Under the pieces are notes generated by a model. The model did not search any database. It was given only the letters and a program-made list of their open reading frames with translations, and was not told the origin of the DNA. A stretch of 64,000 nucleotides of DNA, from contig NZ_JNIS01000001.1 in the NCBI RefSeq assembly GCF_000702625.1, forward strand, positions 434,001-498,000. Direction: 5' to 3'. Below, in pieces: positions 1 to 8,314 of the stretch. The DNA is from Exiguobacterium oxidotolerans JCM 12280 (lineage in GTDB: Bacteria; Bacillota; Bacilli; Exiguobacteriales; Exiguobacteriaceae). A program made the translations under genes and the position numbers. The first letter of the stretch is position 1, and the number at the start of each line of letters is the position of its first letter.

Positions 1-525
1 GCTGACCGTCAGCGAACCACCGACCGGAACAGGATGCTCCGTCAAGGGGTATTTGACGCCGCGCAGGGTCAAGTTCGACGGGACAAGGGGAATGAAGGAA
101 AGGTAATGATACCCTTCAGACGCGAGTTCGTACTGACCGGTTTTCCAGTACCGGACATCCTCACGTTTCGTCACGAGTCGTGCCATCGGAAATTGTTTTA
201 ACAAATAGACGTTCTGTAGCGTCATGTCGAGCCGACCACCCGTCGCACCAAAGATGAGTAGTTCAGAACCTGCAGCCTGTTCGGTAGCGTAACGTAACGC
301 TAGTTCTAAGTCCGTTTCATCTTTTTCTGCCGGATGAAGCAATCCACCATCCGGAACGTATCCGAGCGAATCAAAGTCACCGATTGCCACATCAAAATCA
401 AGTCCTTGCTCCACTAATGTCGCAATCCCGCCGTCAACACCGATAATCATCGTCTTGTCTTTCACGAATGGTGCGAGCGTCGGGACGTCTTCTACCGGTC
501 CTGCCGCAACGATTAAAACTCTCAT
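1..525 (-). CDS. thiN: Thiamine pyrophosphokinase (partial, C-terminus beyond window)
   Basis: Transfers pyrophosphate from ATP to thiamine to make the cofactor TPP. Translating the minus strand from the ATG at 525 gives MRVLIVAAGPVEDVP..., with the family's conserved stretches GVDGGI and IGDFDSLG, then KDETDLELAL and FGATGGRLD, all expected in the N-terminal catalytic domain. The frame is open through base 1, so about 175 residues are visible and the C-terminal TPP-binding part is missing. It starts two bases after the thiT stop codon, so it is very probably co-transcribed with thiT under the TPP riboswitch. This pairs thiamine uptake with its activation. Identification is firm; only the 3' end is unknown. 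Confidence 0.9.
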   Translation of the reverse strand, partial: MRVLIVAAGPVEDVPTLAPFVKDKTMIIGVDGGIATLVEQGLDFDVAIGDFDSLGYVPDGGLLHPAEKDETDLELALRYATEQAAGSELLIFGATGGRLDMTLQNVYLLKQFPMARLVTKREDVRYWKTGQYELASEGYHYLSFIPLVPSNLTLRGVKYPLTEHPVPVGGSLTVS

Positions 526-527
526 CT

Positions 528-1088
528 TTAAATACCGCGAGCGGAGTAACGTAAAAGACGTGGTGCTGTCGTAAGCAAAATACCTGCAACGACCCCACAT
601 AAAACGTACGACGGAGCCATATACGTCGCGTTATAAATGAACGAGTATGGAACGACCGGTCCTTTGGCATACTCTGCAAAAAAGACGATCCCACTGATGA
701 CATGACAGATATAACGTAGACCTGCACCTAGCAAGGTCGCAAACAAGACAATCGTCATGAGACGCTTTTTTTGACCTTCTGTTGCTGCTTTTTTGACTTG
801 GCCTGCAAACACTCCACTCAAACCGACGACACCATATGCAAGCGTATAGTCAAGCAGCGGTTGGACGACCGTCAAGACTTGCGGAGCGAACATCAATTGA
901 ATCGTTCCGACGAGCGCACCCGTGATGACACCACCAACGACGCCGTGACGAAAGGCCATGACGAAAATCGGTAACATCGCTAAGCTGATGGATCCGCCTT
1001 GTGGCATCTTAAACGGAATCAATAAATCAAATACAACACCGAGACTCGCGAAAATCGCAATCTCCATTAACATTTGTAATCGTTTCAT
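528..1088 (-). CDS. thiT: ThiT, thiamine-specific S component of ECF transporter
   Basis: Substrate-binding membrane subunit that works with the shared ECF energising module (EcfT plus two ATPases, not in this window) to import thiamine. The 186-residue protein is highly hydrophobic with about six membrane segments. It carries ThiT-like features: an early FDLLIPFKMPQGGSISL segment, and near the C-terminus a YICHVISGIVFF stretch followed by YSFIYNATYMAPS, which resemble the aromatic-rich thiamine pocket of ThiT. A good Shine-Dalgarno (AGGAGGA) precedes the ATG. Directly upstream lies a TPP riboswitch, which supports thiamine as substrate. thiN follows immediately. Confidence 0.93.
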   Translation of the reverse strand: MKRLQMLMEIAIFASLGVVFDLLIPFKMPQGGSISLAMLPIFVMAFRHGVVGGVITGALVGTIQLMFAPQVLTVVQPLLDYTLAYGVVGLSGVFAGQVKKAATEGQKKRLMTIVLFATLLGAGLRYICHVISGIVFFAEYAKGPVVPYSFIYNATYMAPSYVLCGVVAGILLTTAPRLLRYSARGI

Positions 1089-1120
1089 ACTGTGTTCCTC
1101 CTAAAAATAAAATAATGATG

Positions 1121-1156
1121 ACAACAAAAAGGCAGTACGACGGACGCCGTACTGCC
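1121..1156 (-). terminator. Intrinsic terminator of the TPP riboswitch
   Basis: On the minus strand a 9-bp stem (GGCAGTACG at 1156-1148 with its complement at 1139-1131) is followed by a run of five U. It lies between the riboswitch aptamer and thiT, as expected for a switch that ends transcription when TPP is bound. Confidence 0.85.
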
Positions 1157-1164
1157 TGCGTGCG

Positions 1165-1254
1165 CCACATCCCTACGTCCGTCTGAACGGAACAGGTTCG
1201 AAGGGTTAAAGTCTACTCACTTCTCTCAGCCGCTTGACGCGACACCCCTTGCGG
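1165..1254 (-). promoter_or_regulatory. TPP riboswitch (THI box) upstream of thiT-thiN
   Basis: The minus strand reads AGGGGTGTC, then GCGGCTGAGAG, then ACCCTTCGAACCTG and finally GTAGGGATG, the standard order of conserved TPP-aptamer motifs. Closing helix P1 is formed by CCGCA (1254-1250) with TGTGG (1169-1165). The aptamer is followed by the terminator at 1121-1156, so high TPP should stop transcription of thiT and thiN. A TATAAT-type -10 element is visible on the minus strand at 1279-1284, overlapping the rpe stop codon. I found no convincing -35 for it. Confidence 0.95.
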
Positions 1255-1279
1255 TCAAAATTTAATTGTCTTGGCTCTA

Positions 1280-1936
1280 TTATACGTGAGCCGCGTTTCG
1301 AATACTAGTGATGGCTTCTGCATAGTCTGGTGCATTGTAGATTGCAGAACCTGCGACAAGGACGTTTGCCCCATTGTCGATACACAGTTTTGCCGTTTCC
1401 GCGTTGACACCACCATCGATTTCAATTTCGAACGTCAAACCGCGCTCTGCTTTGATCATCGCTAATTGCTTCAGCTTCGTCATGACGCTCGGCAAGAAAG
1501 CTTGTCCGCCAAATCCTGGATTGACCGTCATCAACAAGACCATGTCGACTTCTTCTAGGACATGTTCAATCGTCGACAGTGACGTGTGTGGATTCAGGAC
1601 GACGCCGGCCTTTGCTCCAGCCCCTTTAATTTGTTGCAAGACACGATGGACATGATTCGTCGCTTCGACATGGAAGGTGACGATATCCGCTCCTGCCGCT
1701 ACAAACGCTTCGACGAAGTTTTCTGGTCGATCGATCATTAAATGAACGTCAAGGACCATGTCCGTCTTTTGACGAAGACTACTGAGGACGGGTAGACCAA
1801 ATGAAATGTTCGGGACGAACTGGCCATCCATGACGTCGAAATGGATGTAATCTGCTCCTGCCGCCTCGACAGCTTTAACGTCTCGTTCTAGGTTGGCGAA
1901 ATCTGCTGATAAAATAGATGGTGCGATTTTAATCAT
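1280..1936 (-). CDS. rpe: Ribulose-phosphate 3-epimerase
   Basis: Interconverts ribulose 5-phosphate and xylulose 5-phosphate in the non-oxidative pentose phosphate pathway. The 218-residue (beta/alpha)8 protein has the family's MIKIAPSILSADFANL start, the metal and catalytic segments YIHFDVMDGQFVPN and LDVHLMI, the VNPGFGGQ loop, and the IDGGVN phosphate-binding strand. Length is typical. It begins one base after the rsgA stop codon, a neighbour pairing also seen in Bacillus, where rpe lies between rsgA and thiN. The start at MIKIAPS fits family alignments. Confidence 0.97.
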   Translation of the reverse strand: MIKIAPSILSADFANLERDVKAVEAAGADYIHFDVMDGQFVPNISFGLPVLSSLRQKTDMVLDVHLMIDRPENFVEAFVAAGADIVTFHVEATNHVHRVLQQIKGAGAKAGVVLNPHTSLSTIEHVLEEVDMVLLMTVNPGFGGQAFLPSVMTKLKQLAMIKAERGLTFEIEIDGGVNAETAKLCIDNGANVLVAGSAIYNAPDYAEAITSIRNAAHV

Positions 1937-1937
1937 T

Positions 1938-2843
1938 TCAATACCTCCGCGCTCGATTCTTGATTTCCTCTACAAACATACCATAATTCGTATAGCGTGA
2001 GGACATGATTTCTTCTGCCTCCACTGATTTTTTGACAGCACAGCCTGGTTCGTTTAAATGCAGGCAACCACGGTATTTGCACGTATCTTGCCGTGCGACG
2101 AATTCCGGAAAACACCAACGTAATTCTTCGATTTCCATCTCGTGTGGAAAATCTAGGTTCGAAAACCCTGGCGTATCAGCAATCAAGCCCTCTGCAAGCG
2201 GAATTAACGTCACATGACGCGTCGTATGTCGTCCGCGTCCGAGCGATTTCGAGATGTGGCTCGTCTCGAGATCGAGCGTCGGGTCGAGCGCATTCAACAA
2301 TGAACTTTTTCCGACTCCCGACTGTCCCGCGAGTACACTTGTTTTTTCCTTGAGTAGCGGGCGAACTTCCTCTACCCCTTCTAGCGTCTCACTCGACGTC
2401 TCAATCACCTGATAACCGATTTGTCGGTAACCGGCAATCGCCGTCCGGACTTCTGCTTCTGCTGTTCCTTGCAACAAATCCATCTTCGTCAAGATAATAA
2501 TGGGTTGAATCTCTTTTGCTTCGATTAAGACTAAAAATCGATCGAGCAAATGGGCTGAAAAGTCCGGTTCTGCTGCTGAGACGACAAGCAACGCTTGATC
2601 GATGTTTGCGACCGGTGGACGAACTAGGAAATTTTGCCGTTCCTTCACTTCTAAAATGTATCCAGTTTCGCTTTCGATATGCAATACGACCTCATCTCCG
2701 ACAACAGGACTGATACCACGTTTTCGGAAGTTTCCCCGAGCGCGCGACCGCACCTCGCCCTGCGTCGTCATGACATCATAAAACCCACCTTGTAGACGAA
2801 TGATCGTCCCGTCCCGATTTTCTTCGATACGATTTTCTGCCAT
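1938..2843 (-). CDS. rsgA: Ribosome small-subunit-dependent GTPase A
   Basis: Circularly permuted GTPase that acts late in 30S subunit assembly. Visible are an N-terminal OB-fold (about residues 1-70), the permuted G motifs (TKMDL as G4, GQSGVGKSSLLNAL as G1, DTPGFSN as G3), and a C-terminal zinc knuckle with the CKYRGCLHLNEPGC cluster. I chose the ATG at 2843 because GGAGG lies seven bases before it; an in-frame start 12 codons upstream has no ribosome binding site and would abut the prkC stop codon. This gives 301 residues, the usual length. The prkC-rsgA-rpe order matches Bacillus. Confidence 0.96.
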   Translation of the reverse strand: MAENRIEENRDGTIIRLQGGFYDVMTTQGEVRSRARGNFRKRGISPVVGDEVVLHIESETGYILEVKERQNFLVRPPVANIDQALLVVSAAEPDFSAHLLDRFLVLIEAKEIQPIIILTKMDLLQGTAEAEVRTAIAGYRQIGYQVIETSSETLEGVEEVRPLLKEKTSVLAGQSGVGKSSLLNALDPTLDLETSHISKSLGRGRHTTRHVTLIPLAEGLIADTPGFSNLDFPHEMEIEELRWCFPEFVARQDTCKYRGCLHLNEPGCAVKKSVEAEEIMSSRYTNYGMFVEEIKNRARRY

Positions 2844-2879
2844 CCCATGCCCTCCTTCAATTTGCGGTTCGTAGCACAC

Positions 2880-4796
2880 TCATTGTTCTGCTTTCGCTTG
2901 TTTATAGGTAATCGTTTTCGAGCGATACACTACATCATCTTTATAAATCGTAATTTTCCCTTCTTCGCCCGGATCAATCGTCACCGGAACATCAAATGTT
3001 TCATCACTGTCAATCGACTCTTCAATCACCGTACGTTTCCCTTTAGCATCATCCGTCTCGATTCGAATGACTTGCCGCGGCGGATCTTCATCCCCTTCAC
3101 CTACAGCATCGTAGGCTACTTTTTCCGGGAAGGTCGCCGTCACGGTTTGTTCTTCCTCCCCTTTTGAAATAAAGACCGTCACGGAATCGTTCGGCTCGAC
3201 TTTGACACCCGCTTGCGGAAATTGGCGAATGACTTGGTCGAGTTCGACTTCACTCGAAAATTCTTGTTCGAATGTACCATCGAGACCTGTCGCGTCCAAG
3301 TACGCTTTTGCTTCAGCACTCGACATGTTCGTCAAATCCTTCAATTCAAATGCTGACGAACCTTCGGATACCGTGATTGTAATCGTCTGTTCCTTTGCAA
3401 TCACTTCAGTTCCGGCTGAAATCGATTGCCGGATGACATTGCCTTGTTTGATGTCTTCCGACTCTTCTTTTTCGACATCTACTTTTGAGAAGCCAGCATC
3501 TTTTAAGATCGAGGTCGCTTTTTTCTCCGTTTCGTCCGTTACATCCGGCACTTCGACCGGGTCACTGCCCGTCGAGACAACAAGATTGACCGTTGAACCT
3601 TTTTTGACAGTCACTTTTGCCCGCGGTGCTTGACTGATGACAAGTCCTTCATCAATCGTATCACTTGATCGCTCAGTCGATTCGACGATAAAACCGAGTT
3701 TCTCAAGTTGTTTTTCGGCCTCGTCCGCATCTTCTTTTGCGACATCCGGCACAACGACCGTCGGATCCGGCCACATCGCGAACGTTGTCGCGGCACCTCC
3801 GAGTAAGAGGAGGAATACGAGCACAATCCACCATCGCTTTTTTTTCTTTTGCTTCGGTACAACTGTCGCGACCGTAGCTTCTTCTTCCTTGACCGGAGTC
3901 CCGGACGGAGCTGAGACTGGACTTAACACCATCGTTTGCTCCATCGGATCTTCCCCGCGAACCCCTTCATCTGCTCGTTCAGCAGATAAGGCCGTCACCA
4001 TATCTTCCCGAAATTCAGCAACGGAGTGTTGCCGATCATGCGGAGCCTTCGCTAGTGCCTGCATGATACAATTTTCTAGTGCTTGTGGCACAGCCGGATT
4101 CAAGACGGATGGTCGCCGCGCTGTATCTTGCAAGTGTTTTAATGCAACAGCAACGGGTGAATCCCCTTCGAACGGGACGTGTCCTGTCACGAGTTCATAA
4201 AGGACAGCACCGAGCGAATAAATATCCGATTTTTCATCGGCAAATTTTCCTTTTGCCTGTTCAGGTGAGAAATAATGCACGGAACCAAGAACGGACATCG
4301 TATGTGTCAATGTCGCGTTCGACATCGCGACGGCAATACCGAAGTCCGTCACCTTGACCGTACCATCCTTTCGGACGAGCATATTTTGTGGTTTTATATC
4401 CCTGTGGATGATGCGATGGGCATGGGCATGATCAATCGCGCCACAAATCTGACTGATGATTTCAACCGCTTTATTGATTGCGAGCGGTCGTCCTTCACAG
4501 TAGGTTTTCAACGTCATCCCGTCGATGAACTCCATCACGATATAGTAAATTGAATCCTCTTCACCGACATCATAGACGGCAACGATATTCGGATGGTTCA
4601 AACTCGTCGCAGCATGAGCTTCGCGCTCAAAGCGTCGGATGAATTGTTCATCATGCGAAAATTCAGTTCGTAAAATTTTGATTGCGACATGCCGTTTTAA
4701 GATTTCATCATAAGCTTGATAGACATTCGCCATCCCGCCATTTCCAACTAGCCGTTCTATGCGGTAGCGGTCATTTAATCGATCTCCGTATCGCAT
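2880..4796 (-). CDS. prkC: PASTA-domain Ser/Thr protein kinase PrkC
   Basis: Membrane eukaryotic-type kinase that senses muropeptides or lipid II. The cytoplasmic kinase domain (about 1-270) shows the glycine loop VGNGGMANVY, the VAIKIL lysine, the catalytic loop HRDIKPQN, DFG and the SPEQA activation-segment end. A basic KKKKRWW stretch leads into one membrane helix (about 325-345). Outside are three PASTA repeats (starting near VVPDVAKED, VEVPDVTDE and FELKDLTNM), then an acidic tail of roughly 90 residues that does not read as a PASTA unit. It starts two bases after prpC, its cognate phosphatase. Total length, 638 residues, is near that of Bacillus PrkC. Confidence 0.96.
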   Translation of the reverse strand: MRYGDRLNDRYRIERLVGNGGMANVYQAYDEILKRHVAIKILRTEFSHDEQFIRRFEREAHAATSLNHPNIVAVYDVGEEDSIYYIVMEFIDGMTLKTYCEGRPLAINKAVEIISQICGAIDHAHAHRIIHRDIKPQNMLVRKDGTVKVTDFGIAVAMSNATLTHTMSVLGSVHYFSPEQAKGKFADEKSDIYSLGAVLYELVTGHVPFEGDSPVAVALKHLQDTARRPSVLNPAVPQALENCIMQALAKAPHDRQHSVAEFREDMVTALSAERADEGVRGEDPMEQTMVLSPVSAPSGTPVKEEEATVATVVPKQKKKKRWWIVLVFLLLLGGAATTFAMWPDPTVVVPDVAKEDADEAEKQLEKLGFIVESTERSSDTIDEGLVISQAPRAKVTVKKGSTVNLVVSTGSDPVEVPDVTDETEKKATSILKDAGFSKVDVEKEESEDIKQGNVIRQSISAGTEVIAKEQTITITVSEGSSAFELKDLTNMSSAEAKAYLDATGLDGTFEQEFSSEVELDQVIRQFPQAGVKVEPNDSVTVFISKGEEEQTVTATFPEKVAYDAVGEGDEDPPRQVIRIETDDAKGKRTVIEESIDSDETFDVPVTIDPGEEGKITIYKDDVVYRSKTITYKQAKAEQ

Positions 4797-4798
4797 AT

Positions 4799-5533
4799 TC
4801 AGCCCCTCTTTCTTTCTTTGAAACGGATGGCAGCAACGGTGATGTTGTCTGCTCCACCCCGCTCATTCGCCTCAAAAACTAATCGTTCAACGATTTGCTC
4901 GAGTGGCGCATCTTCTTGTAGCAGCTGTTGTATTACTTCATAAGGGACTTCATCCGTTAATCCGTCACTACAGACGAGGACCGTTTCATAATCTGGTGCA
5001 TCCCGGACTTGGACGTCGACGTCGACGAGTTCGTTCGAGCCAATCGAGCGCGTGATGACGTTTCGTCGTGGATGATTTTCGACTTCTTCTTCCGACAGTT
5101 CACCTAATTGCTTTAGCATATTGACATAAGAATGGTCATCTGTCAGTTGCTTCAATTGACCTTCTTCAATCGCATAGACTCGACTATCCCCGACGTGACC
5201 GATAACGAGGAGTTCGTCCGACCAACAGACGCACGCCATCGTCGTTCCGACGACGGCCAAGTTTTCTGTCTTGGAATACTGTAAGATTTGAGAATTGGCA
5301 ATTTCCACTTGCTGTTCAATCCAAGAAGATAATTCAGCTGGTCGGCTTGGCATGTCTGCATAGGCATCAGCAAATACTTGATGCACAATCGCGCTTGCCT
5401 TCTCACCTGCCGCGTGACCACCCATTCCGTCGGCGACGACGGCAAGCCCTTGTTTTTCATCACCAACGAGTAACACCGTATCCTCGTTTTGCAATCGAAC
5501 TTTTCCAGTCGTCGTCAGATAAGCTAACTCCAT
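4799..5533 (-). CDS. prpC: PP2C-type Ser/Thr protein phosphatase
   Basis: Metal-dependent phosphatase that reverses PrkC phosphorylation. The 244-residue protein has the PPM motifs in order: NEDT near the N-terminus, VVADGMGGH (metal aspartate), GHVGDSRVY, VCSDGLTDEV, and GGADNITV near the end. The ATG at 5533 has AGGAGG five bases upstream. prkC follows after two bases, so the pair is translationally linked. In Bacillus rlmN sits just upstream; here only 61 bp separate prpC from rsmB and no rlmN is present. Confidence 0.96.
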   Translation of the reverse strand: MELAYLTTTGKVRLQNEDTVLLVGDEKQGLAVVADGMGGHAAGEKASAIVHQVFADAYADMPSRPAELSSWIEQQVEIANSQILQYSKTENLAVVGTTMACVCWSDELLVIGHVGDSRVYAIEEGQLKQLTDDHSYVNMLKQLGELSEEEVENHPRRNVITRSIGSNELVDVDVQVRDAPDYETVLVCSDGLTDEVPYEVIQQLLQEDAPLEQIVERLVFEANERGGADNITVAAIRFKERKRG

Positions 5534-5594
5534 GACCGTCCTCCTCTTCTATCTCACCTACTGTTGATGCATTTAAGAAAATTCAGCGTGCGTG

Positions 5595-6923
5595 TCATCC
5601 TTGCTTTTTAAAGGCTGCGATGTAAAATCCGTCGGTCCCAAGCGTCGTCGGAAGCAACTTGAGCTCTGCCCGTTCTGAAATCAACGGCTGGACGCTTTCT
5701 GGCATTCGCCCTTTGAACGACTCATCAAAAACAAACCCTTGGCTTAAAATGAATTCTGTTTGTTGTTCATTTTCGACTGGATCAATCGTACACGTCGAAT
5801 AGACGAATGTCCCTCCGCGCTTGACGAGTGGAAGAACTGCCTCGATGATTTGTCGCTGAATGATTGGTAACTGTGTTAAATTTTCTGGTTGCTTCGTCCA
5901 TTTAATGTCGGGTTTCCGGCGGATGACACCGAGTCCAGAGCACGGTGCATCAACGAGAATCCGGTCAAACGATGCTGCATCGAACCGGTCACCGACTTTG
6001 CGGGCGTCGAGGGCTTCCGCTTCTACCGTAGTGAGTTCAAGACGTTCTGCCTGTTTTTTTAGTAATTTAATTTTATGTGTGTGTAAATCAAGTGCCGTCA
6101 ACGTACCTGTCGTCAAGCCTTCCGCAATATGCATCGCTTTCCCACCAGGTGCTGCACAACTGTCGAGTACATGGTCAGACGGTTCTGCTCCGACGGCTCG
6201 CGCAACGAGCATCGAACTCTCATCTTGAAGCGAGAGATACCCACGGTCGAGTAAATCCGTTTGTTGGACACTGCCACTGATGATTTCAAGTCCGTCCGGG
6301 GCGACGGCGGCTGGTTTAGCGACGACACCTTGGGCTTCGAGTAATTCGACGGCTTCTTCGACGGTCGCTTTATTCCGATTGACGCGGACCGTGACGGGTG
6401 CCGCTTCGTTGTTGATTTGACAAATCTTCAATGTTTCGTCTTCCCCGAACAATTCAATCCAGCGCTCGACAAGCCACTCCGGGTGACTCGTCTCAATGCT
6501 GATTCGTTTGCTGGTCGAAGGAATCGTCGAGAAGTCTGGTTTCCCTTGACGTAAAACGTTACGCAAGACACCGTTGACGACTTTTGCGATATGCGGTTTC
6601 CCACGTGTTTTCGCGATTTCGACCGCTTCGTTGATGACGGCGTGATCCGGAATCCGGTCTAGGTAAAATAACTGATAGACACTCATCCGCAGTAACGGTC
6701 GCATGAAGGGATCGAGTTTTTTTTGTGACGCGAGCAACGGATTGAGGATATAGTCGAGTGTCAACTCACGGCTGAGTGTCCCATAGACGAGTTCCGTATA
6801 TAACCCGACATCCGCTTTCGAGATTGCTCGTTTTTCAAGCATCTGGTGGACGGAGATCGTCGAAAATGCACCACCTTGTCCAATTTTCAATAACGTCGTG
6901 ACTGCAGCATCGCGTACATTCAT
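5595..6923 (-). CDS. rsmB: 16S rRNA m5C967 methyltransferase RsmB
   Basis: S-adenosylmethionine-dependent enzyme that methylates C967 of 16S rRNA. The N-terminal NusB-like RNA-binding domain (about 1-140) is followed by the methyltransferase domain with DSCAAPGGKAMHIAE (SAM-binding motif I), ILVDAPCSGLGVIRRKPD (motif IV with its cysteine) and FVYSTCTIDPVENE (motif VI, catalytic cysteine). Length 442 is typical. Its ATG overlaps the stop codon of the upstream def-fmt gene in an ATGA arrangement, so the two are translationally coupled. Confidence 0.96.
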   Translation of the reverse strand: MNVRDAAVTTLLKIGQGGAFSTISVHQMLEKRAISKADVGLYTELVYGTLSRELTLDYILNPLLASQKKLDPFMRPLLRMSVYQLFYLDRIPDHAVINEAVEIAKTRGKPHIAKVVNGVLRNVLRQGKPDFSTIPSTSKRISIETSHPEWLVERWIELFGEDETLKICQINNEAAPVTVRVNRNKATVEEAVELLEAQGVVAKPAAVAPDGLEIISGSVQQTDLLDRGYLSLQDESSMLVARAVGAEPSDHVLDSCAAPGGKAMHIAEGLTTGTLTALDLHTHKIKLLKKQAERLELTTVEAEALDARKVGDRFDAASFDRILVDAPCSGLGVIRRKPDIKWTKQPENLTQLPIIQRQIIEAVLPLVKRGGTFVYSTCTIDPVENEQQTEFILSQGFVFDESFKGRMPESVQPLISERAELKLLPTTLGTDGFYIAAFKKQG

Positions 6924-8305
6924 GCGTCTTCGCCTACTTTCTGTCCGATTTCGAGCGTCTGACCAATCCCACGCATGAAGGTCGCACCATCCATCCGTTT
7001 CTTTCCGGCGGGTTGGAGATCGACGAGTTTCAAGGCGACATTCGAGCCCGTCGCAATGACCGGACCATCACTCTCAAGGGCAATGATTTCGCCAGGCGTT
7101 CCTGTTCCTTCACATTTTTCAGCGAAGTAGACTTTAAGACGATCTTTGCCTAGTAGCGTATACGCACTCGGAAACGGATTCATTCCCCGAATATGGTTGT
7201 AGAGTTCTTCCCCGGGGCGAGAGAAGTCAAGCCGTTCCCGCTCCCGACTGATGTTTGGAGAAAATGTCACGTCCTCTTCCCGTTGTGCTTCCGGTGTTAG
7301 TGTTCCGGCAAATAACTGCGGAAGCGTTTCAATCAATAACCGTGCTCCAGCGTCACTCAATTTTTCGAACATCGTGCCGACCGTATCCCGTTCTTCAATC
7401 GGGACGATGATTTTTGATAACATGTCTCCCGCGTCCAGGCGGTCGACCATATACATGATTGTCACACCGGTCTCCTTCTCCCCATCAATGATGGCTTGGT
7501 GAATCGGTGCCCCACCGCGGTACTTCGGTAACAACGAGGCATGGACATTGATTGCCCCATATTTTGGTGCCTCAAGCACGGCAGTCGGGACGATTTGTCC
7601 GTAAGCTGCCGTGATGATGATGTCTGGGTTCAAATCGAGCAAGTCTTGGTAATCCTCGCGAATCTTCGTTGGTTGCAAGACAGGAATCTCGTGGGCAATT
7701 GCAACTTCTTTAACAGGTGTCGGTTTAATTTCGCGTTTTCGTCCGACCGGCTTATCCGGCTGTGAAACGACACCGACGACATTGTACCCAGCATCAATGA
7801 CTTCACGGAGCGTGCTCGCCGCAAATTCAGGTGTCCCCATGAACACGACACGTGGCGTCGCCTCCTGTTCAACGAGTTTATCCGTGAACAACACGCCGTC
7901 GAGATGATCCATCTCATGCTGGATTGCACGCGCGAAAAAGCCACTCGCTTTGATTTTGACGCTACGTCCAAGGCGATCTTGTGTTTTGACGACGATGTGG
8001 TCGAATCGTTCGACTGGACCGAAGATACCCGGCATACTGAGACACCCTTCGTCATCGATTTGCGATCCACTTGATTCGATGATTTCCGGGTTGATCAACT
8101 CAATCGGACCTGTCTCGTCATCGGTATGGACAACGGCGACACGGATCGGTTGATTAATTTGTGGTGCTGCGAGTCCGACGCCGTCGTATTCATACATCGT
8201 GTCGAACATTCGGTCGATCATCTTACCTAACTTTTTATCAAATTTCGTGACGCGTTGACACGTCTGACGCAATACGTCATTTGGAACTTCTACTACTTTA
8301 TACAT
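6920..8305 (-). CDS. def-fmt: Fused peptide deformylase / methionyl-tRNA formyltransferase
   Basis: One 461-codon frame encodes two enzymes that are normally separate. Residues 1 to about 148 are a peptide deformylase with all three metal-site motifs: GVGLAAPQ, EGCLSMPG (Cys ligand) and QHEMDHLDG (HExxH). From about residue 152 the frame is a full methionyl-tRNA formyltransferase: RVVFMGTPEFA start, INVHASLLPKYRGGAPI (catalytic Asn/His and loop), TIMYMVDRLDAGDM (Asp), and a C-terminal OB-type domain ending near VGEDA. The linker is only a few residues (LVEQEATP). One half adds the formyl group to initiator Met-tRNA, the other removes it from nascent chains. GAGGTGG precedes the ATG; the gene sits between priA and rsmB, where separate def and fmt lie in Bacillus. 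Confidence 0.93.
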   Translation of the reverse strand: MYKVVEVPNDVLRQTCQRVTKFDKKLGKMIDRMFDTMYEYDGVGLAAPQINQPIRVAVVHTDDETGPIELINPEIIESSGSQIDDEGCLSMPGIFGPVERFDHIVVKTQDRLGRSVKIKASGFFARAIQHEMDHLDGVLFTDKLVEQEATPRVVFMGTPEFAASTLREVIDAGYNVVGVVSQPDKPVGRKREIKPTPVKEVAIAHEIPVLQPTKIREDYQDLLDLNPDIIITAAYGQIVPTAVLEAPKYGAINVHASLLPKYRGGAPIHQAIIDGEKETGVTIMYMVDRLDAGDMLSKIIVPIEERDTVGTMFEKLSDAGARLLIETLPQLFAGTLTPEAQREEDVTFSPNISRERERLDFSRPGEELYNHIRGMNPFPSAYTLLGKDRLKVYFAEKCEGTGTPGEIIALESDGPVIATGSNVALKLVDLQPAGKKRMDGATFMRGIGQTLEIGQKVGEDA

Positions 8306-8314
8306 ACTGCCACC

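Noticed and set aside
434-727. Minus-strand 97-codon frame over the thiN/thiT junction
   Set aside because: Overlaps two well-supported genes in another frame and has no family features.
3637-4200. Plus-strand 187-codon frame inside prkC
   Set aside because: Ser/Thr-rich shadow of the kinase coding sequence; no start signals.
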